This document shows, in pieces, positions 1-5,238 of a stretch of DNA of 11,190 bases. Each line of letters opens with the position of its first letter. Positions within the stretch are counted from its first letter, which is position 1. Position numbers and translations under genes: made by a program. This DNA is from Desulfobacterales bacterium. GTDB lineage: Bacteria; Desulfobacterota; Syntrophobacteria; B119-G9. Below the pieces are notes generated by a model that saw only the letters and a list, made by a program, of their open reading frames with translations, did no database searches and had not been told where the DNA came from. Location: contig JALXAI010000516.1 of NCBI GenBank assembly GCA_026992215.1, positions 1 to 11,190 on the forward strand, written 5' to 3'.

Positions 1-422
1 TTTCCTTCGGCCATCTCAAGTATCGTGTAATCGAATTCTTTGCGGGCGACAAAATCGATAGCCGTGGATGCCTGCAGGGTTTCTTCGGGCAACACGCTGG
101 GATGGGGACCTACCATCCCTACCAATAGCTTTGACGGATGGTTTTCTTTCAATGTTCTTGCCGTTTCCACATCCTTCAGAAATGATGGCGTGCTGGTGTA
201 TATCACCACGGCATCGAATTTCTTTGCGATTTCTACAACATCCTGCAGTTCAAGATGATCTGCCGGGGCATCCAGAACCCTGCTTTCTTTGACGAGGCCT
301 GCCGAATAGCAGAGCCACGTCGGATACCAGAAAGATGATACTTCCCTTGTCGCCTGGTAACGTGAACCTGCTCCCCCGTCAAAATTCTTATAAGCCGGCG
401 GATTCAAAAACAATACTTTCAT
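1..422 (-). CDS. hpnJ: HpnJ-like B12-binding radical SAM protein, N-terminal part (runs off the left edge)
   Basis: The start codon is at 422-420 and 140 codons are open to the window edge, so only the N-terminus is present. The protein begins MKVLFLNPPAYKNFDGGAG and continues with SRYQ and SFWYPTWL, which I recognise as the opening of the HpnJ family. Further on are LDAPAD, VVIYTSTPSF and VGMVGPHPSV, then AIDFVARKEFDYT. This is the Rossmann-like cobalamin-binding half; the CxxxCxxC iron-sulfur motif would lie beyond the edge and cannot be checked. Family knowledge: HpnJ acts after HpnI and HpnK and is credited with contracting the glucosamine ring to the cyclitol of bacteriohopanetetrol cyclitol ether. 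An AGAGGA ribosome site lies 11 bases upstream. The gene follows the CDP-alcohol transferase gene on the same strand after 91 bp, suggesting co-transcription. A paralogous B12-radical SAM protein is the main alternative. Confidence 0.82.
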   Translation of the reverse strand, partial: MKVLFLNPPAYKNFDGGAGSRYQATREVSSFWYPTWLCYSAGLVKESRVLDAPADHLELQDVVEIAKKFDAVVIYTSTPSFLKDVETARTLKENHPSKLLVGMVGPHPSVLPEETLQASTAIDFVARKEFDYTILEMAEG

Positions 423-487
423 ACGATACTGGTTCCTCTTCCGATTCCTGTTAATATTGCAAAAAAATTCCCTTTAAGTTCGCGTAA

Positions 488-511
488 TCACGCGTCCGCG
501 AGGACGCGTGA
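488..511 (-). other. Perfect 10-bp hairpin between two co-directional genes
   Basis: TCACGCGTCC at 488-497 pairs exactly with GGACGCGTGA at 502-511 around the 4-base loop GCGA. It begins 3 bases beyond the stop codon of the minus-strand transferase gene (516-514) and lies before hpnJ. Read on the minus strand, the nearest T-run (466-472) comes about 15 bases after the stem, so this is not a standard intrinsic terminator. A partial attenuator, an RNA-stabilising 3' end or a small palindromic repeat are all possible. The structure is plain in the sequence; its role is not. Confidence 0.6.
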
Positions 512-513
512 GT

Positions 514-1740
514 TTATACCCTGCTGCAGCCCCGGGTCAAGGGAGAAAATCTAAAATATATTATCCATAAAACCACGCCAAATACGTAACTTCCCACTGT
601 CGCGCCCCACAGGAACCATTCCAGCTTATTAAATACTGCCAGAACGGCAACGAGGTACGCGAAGTCCCTGCTCGCCAGCTTATCAAAGACCTCAAGTGTC
701 TTCCTATTATACCGTTCTTCCAACCTGAATATACAATAATAGGCCGAAAAAGCGGCAAAGGCAACGCCCAGTATTAAAAACCACAGGCACTTGAGATAGA
801 GCGGATTTCCGGTTTCCCGGTAAAACCCGAGGGGCAAAGCTACGAAAACCGCGGCATGAACCACGTTGTCCGTTATGATGTCGAGGTAATGTCCGAAAGT
901 GGAATCCTTGAGGGTCAACCTTGCTATTTCCCCGTCGACCCCGTCCACCATTATGCAAAACAAGAAAAGGAGAGAACCCAGGAGCCTGTGGATGTAATCC
1001 GGCCGGGAGAGAAACCAGGCGCCAACGAGCCCGATACTCATGCCAAAAAAGGTGAACCAGTTCGGATGGAGCCCCGTGGATACAAGGCGCCGGCTTAAAA
1101 AACGGGAAATATTCCTGTCAAAGTTCCTGGCCATAAATCCGTCTGTGGCAGCAGTCTGCAACCCGAGGGTACCAAGCAGCCTTTTTTCTGCCTCGGCAAC
1201 CGAATCGAGGGCCTCAGTTACCGGGTATGGCAGACCCGGAGAAGCATAAATAACTGTGCTTTTTTCCACGATATTATCGGGTAATGTATCGGAGAAAAAT
1301 GCTCTTTCCACGATATTTTTCAGTCCCCGGGGAGTCGTAAAGGTGACGGCCGGCAACTTTAACATCCAGGGCGAATTCTGCCCGCCACCGGGGTTCTCCA
1401 GCAAGACGGGTTTATCCGAGCGATAGTTGATAAGGTTCGAGAGGGAAAGCCTGTCTATCACCAGGTTTCCCCATGAAATGATCAGGTCTCTGTCTTCCTT
1501 GAACCAGACTCCAGCCAGTTTCTCAAAACCGTTGACAAATTCCGCAAAGGAAGCGCAATGGCTGTCGGGTACCAGGTCTGATATAACCCTGATACTTTCC
1601 CGATGCCTCGGGTGATAAAGGCAAAAAATATCCCCCGCACCACTTTTTTTTGCCACCATGACCAGCCTTCGCAACACGGGAACGCCGTACACTTCGAGCA
1701 CCGCGTTTTTGCCAGCCAGTATTAATACATCAGGTTTCAT
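514..1740 (-). CDS. CDP-alcohol phosphatidyltransferase with degenerate nucleotidyltransferase-like N-terminal domain
   Basis: 408 residues starting at the first ATG of the frame (MKPDVLILAG). Residues about 200-405 form a membrane CDP-alcohol phosphatidyltransferase with about six helices. The family motif is complete at 266-291: D266, D269, G270, A273, R274, G283, D287, D291. This family moves a phospho-alcohol from a CDP-carrier to a second alcohol in the inner membrane, using Mg2+. Residues 1-190 resemble a sugar-1-phosphate nucleotidyltransferase fold (LILAG at 6-10, GVPVLRRLVMVAKKSGAGDI at 19-38). However, the glycine-rich G-x-G-x-R loop is absent, and SWGN (89-92) stands where active enzymes usually have a catalytic GD. 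The order resembles bifunctional CTP:inositol-1-phosphate cytidylyltransferase/CDP-inositol transferase proteins. The linker DGFMARNFDRNISRFLSRRL is typical of that group. The acceptor and donor are unknown. The N-terminal half may be inactive or only a binding domain. The neighbour hpnJ suggests a role in membrane lipids. Confidence 0.85.
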   Translation of the reverse strand: MKPDVLILAGKNAVLEVYGVPVLRRLVMVAKKSGAGDIFCLYHPRHRESIRVISDLVPDSHCASFAEFVNGFEKLAGVWFKEDRDLIISWGNLVIDRLSLSNLINYRSDKPVLLENPGGGQNSPWMLKLPAVTFTTPRGLKNIVERAFFSDTLPDNIVEKSTVIYASPGLPYPVTEALDSVAEAEKRLLGTLGLQTAATDGFMARNFDRNISRFLSRRLVSTGLHPNWFTFFGMSIGLVGAWFLSRPDYIHRLLGSLLFLFCIMVDGVDGEIARLTLKDSTFGHYLDIITDNVVHAAVFVALPLGFYRETGNPLYLKCLWFLILGVAFAAFSAYYCIFRLEERYNRKTLEVFDKLASRDFAYLVAVLAVFNKLEWFLWGATVGSYVFGVVLWIIYFRFSPLTRGCSRV

Positions 1741-1978
1741 AGTACTTTCTTTCGAGGTTCAGTGGCCCTGATTTCAAAAACCCAGAGCAATTTACCTTCC
1801 CTTCTCTCCAATTTCAACTCCTTTGGCATTTATTACAAAAATGTATGCATTTTGTTTTGACAAGGCTTCGTCGAAGGGTAATATATTAATAAGGAACAGG
1901 CTACCCCAGTACAAGCCATTTTCTTGTTTTTTCTGATTTTGCGGCTCGAAAAATAGTTGATAACCACTCGGGACAGCT
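1741..1978. other. Divergent intergenic region
   Basis: 238 bp separate the minus-strand lipid gene from the plus-strand membrane protein gene. It holds one good sigma-70-like promoter for the plus-strand gene (1857-1884). On the minus side only a weak purine-rich stretch (GAAAGAAAG) precedes the ATG at 1740, and I found no convincing promoter for that gene. Confidence 0.5.
1857..1884 (+). promoter_or_regulatory. Sigma-70-type promoter with internal inverted repeat
   Basis: A perfect -35 TTGACA at 1857-1862 is followed after 16 bp by TAATAT at 1879-1884; transcription would begin about 85 bp before the ATG at 1979. Between the boxes sits CTTCG-T-CGAAG (1866-1876), a short palindrome that could be an operator or chance. 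The call is based on consensus match only. Confidence 0.55.
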
Positions 1979-2860
1979 ATGGATTATAACCGGCTGACGC
2001 TAACATTTAACGGTGCGAACAGCAATCTTGAAAAGATGTTTAATGATCATTATTTCAAGAGCGTCCTCGGAATAACCAGGTTTTCCCTCATTGCCGGATT
2101 ATTTTTGTATGCAGTATTTGGTTTTCTGGATGCGATCATGTTGCCCGAGCACAAGGGTCAAACCTGGTTCGTTCGTTATGCCATCATTTGTCCCCTGATA
2201 TTTGCCACATTTCTTTTCAGCTATCACAGGAGCTACAAAAAATACTGGCAGCTCTCGCTGGTAGTTGTAATTTTCTGTGCGGGTATTGGAGTCCTGTACA
2301 TGATAACGGTAGCTCCCCTGGAAGTCGGGTACCTGTACTATGTGGGATTGATACTTGTAATCTTTTTTTGTTACGCATTTTTCAGAACGCGCTTCATATG
2401 GGCTACCATCACTTGCTGGCTGCTGGTCTTAATTTACGGTGTAATTGCTATCTGGGTTGTTCCCACGCCAACCAGTATCGTCATAAACAATAATTTCTTC
2501 TTTGTTGCCGCAAATATAGCAGGTATGTTCGCCTGCTATTCCATTGAGTATCATGAAAGAAAAAAGTTCTACCTCTATCATCTTCTCGAAGAGGAGAGAA
2601 AGAAAGTCAGGGAAACAAACCAGATGTTGCGTGAAAAGGTGAAAGAACTGGAGCAGGCCTCTGCGAAGATCAAGACTCTAAGCGGCATGCTCCCGATATG
2701 TGCAAGGTGCAAGAAAATCCGGGATGACCAGGGCTACTGGAATCAGCTTGAAAATTACCTGAAAGAACATACCGACGCCGAATTTACCCATGGTATATGC
2801 CCGGAGTGTGCCAAGGAATTATATTCGCTGAACATATCCGGAAAAAAAACAAGAAAGTAA
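1979..2860 (+). CDS. Six-helix membrane protein with coiled coil and C-terminal CxxC...CxxC module
   Basis: 293 residues. Hydrophobic segments lie near residues 32-52, 65-82, 91-109, 116-135, 139-161 and 171-188. The region with RYAIICPLIFATFLFSYHR (66-84) resembles the membrane part of some adenylate/guanylate cyclases. A charged helix at about 192-235, probably a coiled coil, leads to a compact module: LPICARCKKIRDD (238-250), GYWNQLENYL (252-261), then HGICPECAKELY (271-282). C241, C244, C274 and C277 could hold zinc or iron or form disulfides, and would face the cytoplasm if the six helices leave the C-terminus inside. I know this module as a recurrent C-terminal tail of PAS-, receiver- and HAMP-containing signalling proteins; its function is unestablished. 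Here no cyclase, GGDEF or kinase domain is present. The ribosome site (GGGA, 5 bases before ATG) is weak. A sensor or redox/metal-responsive role is inference. Confidence 0.75.
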   Translation: MDYNRLTLTFNGANSNLEKMFNDHYFKSVLGITRFSLIAGLFLYAVFGFLDAIMLPEHKGQTWFVRYAIICPLIFATFLFSYHRSYKKYWQLSLVVVIFCAGIGVLYMITVAPLEVGYLYYVGLILVIFFCYAFFRTRFIWATITCWLLVLIYGVIAIWVVPTPTSIVINNNFFFVAANIAGMFACYSIEYHERKKFYLYHLLEEERKKVRETNQMLREKVKELEQASAKIKTLSGMLPICARCKKIRDDQGYWNQLENYLKEHTDAEFTHGICPECAKELYSLNISGKKTRK

Positions 2861-3299
2861 CCGTTCTTCGCCCGGGTACTGCCCTTTGCCCTCCGTGAAC
2901 TTTCTTGGATCCTCACGGATAACGAGTAAATCTGATTAAGTGAATTAAAGGGACGAAGTTTAAAATATTCCATGTCCTTAACCGCATAAGCCCGCCTTTC
3001 GAGAACTTTAATTTACCTGCCAAAGTTTTGCACACGAATCGTTGACGATCAGTGAAGGCATCACTGCGGAATTTCTGAATTTCTTGCACGGTTAATTTCT
3101 ATAAATCACTAAAACAACAGGAAAGTTTCAACCGTGGGTTGATTTGCCGCAATGCTCTGGCCTCCGTTATATAACGTAAACTGGACGTATCTTTCGACGG
3201 CAGCCCTTTATAGCCGATATGGATGGAAAATACATACTAATAGCCAGTTGAATCGGGGAAAGTTCATATTTTTGATAGTACATCCCCTTGACCTTAGAG

Positions 3300-3399
3300 C
3301 CTTCGACAGGCGCAGGGCATCGCAGGCGCAGGCACCGCCCTTTGCCCCTTCGATAAAATCAGGGCACCGGCCTTTGCCTTTGACGAGCTCAGGGCACCG
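3300..3399. repeat. Degenerate tandem repeat, CCTTCGA..AGGGCACCG type
   Basis: Three related units begin at 3300 (CCTTCGACAGGCGCAGGGCA), 3347 (CCTTCGATAAAATCAGGGCA) and 3377 (CCTTTGACGAGCTCAGGGCA), each followed by (T/C)CG. Units two and three are 30 bp apart. Unit one is longer because of a nested near-duplication of CAGGCGCAGGGCATCG (3307-3322) as CAGGCGCAGGCACCG (3323-3337). CCTTTG spacers recur between units. Similar CTTCGACA-GCTCAGGGCA strings occur as dispersed intergenic repeats in many genomes of environmental bacteria (from memory). The open minus-strand frame across it (about 3208-3447) is best seen as a by-product of the repeat. Confidence 0.75.
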
Positions 3400-3548
3400 C
3401 TTGAAATAGGTGTTGCTCCGGCTCTCCGGGAACGACTTAAACACCACTTGATGATATCAGGCTAATTATTTCGCAGCGAATCTGACTTCTAAATGTTCTT
3501 CTGCCTTATCGATCTCATCGAAAATATATTACTCGGGTGTAACCAAAA

Positions 3549-3592
3549 TTTTACTGCGAAACCTTGGAACTTAAGTTTTACTATGAAACTTT
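3549..3592. repeat. Pair of 17-base direct repeats in AT-rich DNA
   Basis: TTTTACTGCGAAACCTT (3549-3565) recurs as TTTTACTATGAAACTTT (3576-3592) with 14 of 17 identities and a 27-base period. The palindrome ACTTTAAAGT follows at 3588-3597. It could be a paired protein-binding site, but no gene start lies close downstream. Confidence 0.4.
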
Positions 3593-3749
3593 AAAGTGTT
3601 ATATTATTAACCCTGATAAAATGTGTATGCTCTGAATGCCGCGCACCGGTTTTGCCCAACGAGTGTGCTACCATACCGTTGTTTTGCTTAACTCTCATGT
3701 GTTTTCACAGCGGCAATGCCCGCGGCACTGACAACAATTAGCCAGAAAT

Positions 3750-3965
3750 TTGATCATATTTATTATTCGTTTAAACCTGCTGGCCGGATGCAGCATTGGC
3801 CTCCAGCGAGAGGAAATTGCTTATGTCATGAAACCTGAAGTTATCGTCTTGAGAAAGAATTCAGAACAAGGTTCAATTTACCTATTTTCCGCCATTGAGA
3901 AAGGCAAGATAAACGAGGACGTTCAAATCGGCCTTATTTTGGACGGTTTTGGATACAGGACTTAG
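3750..3965 (+). CDS. Doubtful short open frame, unrecognised
   Basis: 71 codons, or 45 if translation starts at the internal ATG beginning MKPEVIVLRKNSEQGS (3828). The piece from residue 27 onward (IYLFSAIEKGKINEDVQIGL) has protein-like composition with alternating hydrophobic and charged residues. The N-terminal 26 residues look less natural. AGAGGAA at about 3809-3815 is a possible ribosome site, but an ATG in another frame lies closer to it. I do not recognise a family. It may be a real small protein, the front of a decayed gene continuing toward 4248 in another frame, or chance. Confidence 0.25.
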   Translation: MIIFIIRLNLLAGCSIGLQREEIAYVMKPEVIVLRKNSEQGSIYLFSAIEKGKINEDVQIGLILDGFGYRT

Positions 3966-4095
3966 GGGTCGTCCGGAACGCTGTTTTCCAATAGAGAGTT
4001 GACCGGTCCTCACGCCAAGCAGAGATCGGAATGCTACTGCGATATTAACAGGTAGGCGATTGGATCTTAAATACAAGTTCAGTGATTATGAATAG

Positions 4096-4248
4096 GAATT
4101 GCAAACAAATCGCTGTACCGATTGCTCTGCCGACGCACAGATGGGTTTTGCTTGTTTCGAAAAAGTCAGCATTGCAGTTTCCATGGTTGCAGGTAACTGT
4201 GCCTTCGACACTGAAGGTCAGGTTACCAAATTGATGGCGGAGAAATAA
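4096..4248 (+). pseudogene. Possible relic of a coding sequence
   Basis: An open stretch between TAG (4093-4095) and TAA (4246-4248) reads ELQTNRCTDCSADAQMG, then FACFEKVSIAVSMVAGN, ending in KLMAEK. Reading back through the TAG, the same frame stays protein-like (for example RRLDLKYKFSDYE) to a TGA near 4000-4002. This suggests an eroded C-terminal remnant rather than a working gene. No family is recognised and the support is composition only. The terminal TAA abuts the ATG at 4249. Confidence 0.2.
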
Positions 4249-4461
4249 ATGCTCAAGACGATACCACGTACTATTTCACACAAACGGCATTCTCAATTTT
4301 CGTCTATATTGTTTCCATTCCTGTACTATTTCCCCACCACTCTTCTGCCACCAGGGTTATTTCAGGTACAATCCGTGTTTTCGAAAGTGCTAAACGGCAT
4401 GCCCGGAGAAAAAACGACGCTTACGTACACTCGCAGAATCGAATCGCATATAGGGTTCGGT

Positions 4462-5238
4462 ATGAAAATAATCACCTTCTTGCTTCTGGTGTTCGTATTT
4501 ATGTTTAATTCAGCCAGTGCAAAAGAGAGAAGGGCTTTTCACTGGGTGGACGATGCCGATGCTTCGCCACTTATTTACTGTGGAAAGGACGGAAAGCCTG
4601 CCGGCATTTTTTACGAGATAATGACTGAGGCATTCCGTCGCCTTAACATTCCCCTCAAAGTAGATACCTATCCCTGGGCTCGAGCGCAAAAGATCGTGGC
4701 CGACGGCAAAGCAGACGGAATGATTACCGTCCTCACTAACGCCAGAAAACGGCTCTTTCGTGGTTCCGATCCCATTCTCCTGGCTTCCGAGTATGTATTT
4801 ACCAACAAGAATAATCCCAGATTAAAAGAAATTTTGTCCATACGGTCGTTAAAAGAACTTCGGGCTTTCAGAGTAGTCGAAACAATCGGTTCAGGATGGA
4901 CGAAAGAAAACTTAAAAGGGGTTGATATAACATGGGTTCCAACAGCAGAGAATGCTTTCAATATGCTCATTAAAGGCCGCGTGGATATATATCTCGCAAA
5001 TAATTTCTCCGGGGTGGCCTTTATTAAAAGAAAGATAGAGGAAGGGGGGGCGTTTTCCGAAGGTTATAAAAACATAATCGGAAGTCCGCACCCACTGAAA
5101 ACGATCGCTTTTCGCCTGTTAATCAGGAAAGATTCGCCCTTCGTCGGGATTCTCGATGATTTTAACAAGACCATTCACCAGATGCAGGTGGATGGAATCA
5201 TCCAGCATATTCTCGAAAGGGAGCACCTCTCACGATGA
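4462..5238 (+). CDS. Periplasmic solute-binding protein, family 3 type, paired with a sensor kinase
   Basis: I place the start at the ATG at 4462 (258 residues) rather than the in-frame ATG at 4249. From 4462 the protein opens with a standard signal peptide, MKIITFLLLVFVFMFNSASA, with cleavage expected after residue 20 and no lipobox cysteine. The extra 71 upstream residues look non-coding. AGGG lies 6 bases before the ATG. The mature part has the two-lobe SBP_bac_3 pattern: PLIYCGKDGKPAGIFYEIM (36-54), YPWARAQKIVADGKADGMI (70-88), SEYVFTNK (109-116), and a second lobe from about 125 to 215 ending in PLKTIAFRLLIRKDSP. Members bind amino acids or other small molecules in the periplasm. No permease or ATPase gene is nearby. 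The stop overlaps the start of the hybrid kinase by 4 bases (ATGA), so it is probably a ligand receptor feeding that kinase. The ligand is unknown. Confidence 0.82.
   Translation: MKIITFLLLVFVFMFNSASAKERRAFHWVDDADASPLIYCGKDGKPAGIFYEIMTEAFRRLNIPLKVDTYPWARAQKIVADGKADGMITVLTNARKRLFRGSDPILLASEYVFTNKNNPRLKEILSIRSLKELRAFRVVETIGSGWTKENLKGVDITWVPTAENAFNMLIKGRVDIYLANNFSGVAFIKRKIEEGGAFSEGYKNIIGSPHPLKTIAFRLLIRKDSPFVGILDDFNKTIHQMQVDGIIQHILEREHLSR

Larger units (their letters stand above)
2861..4461. other. Gene-poor region with decayed repeats and possible relics
   Basis: About 1.6 kb with no recognisable gene. Short open frames are present but match nothing I know and are broken by many stops in all frames. 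The stretch 2861-3299 has only small hairpins such as CAGTGA-5-TCACTG at 3050-3066. A degenerate tandem repeat occupies 3300-3399, a pair of 17-base direct repeats lies at 3549-3592, and protein-like fragments lie at 3750-4248. The segment 4249-4461 is open in frame with the downstream binding-protein gene but reads like non-coding sequence. TACAAT at 4367-4372 could be a -10 box for that gene, though no good -35 precedes it. The region looks like eroded accessory DNA. Confidence 0.55.

Noticed and set aside
40..292. Two plus-strand open frames of about 72-74 codons
   Set aside because: They lie opposite hpnJ, whose minus-strand translation matches a known family along its whole visible length.
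2755..2973. Minus-strand 72-codon open frame
   Set aside because: It overlaps the cysteine-module end of the membrane protein gene and its product has no recognisable pattern.
3208..3447. Minus-strand 79-codon open frame rich in Cys, Lys and Gly
   Set aside because: Its central part is simply the translation of the tandem repeat at 3300-3399.
3640..3680. GAGTGTGCTACCATACCG resembling part of a tRNA anticodon arm
   Set aside because: No acceptor stem, D-arm or T-arm can be formed around it.
4249..4461. N-terminal extension of the binding protein from the ATG at 4249
   Set aside because: The 71 extra residues do not look like protein of this family, and the ATG at 4462 begins a textbook signal peptide.
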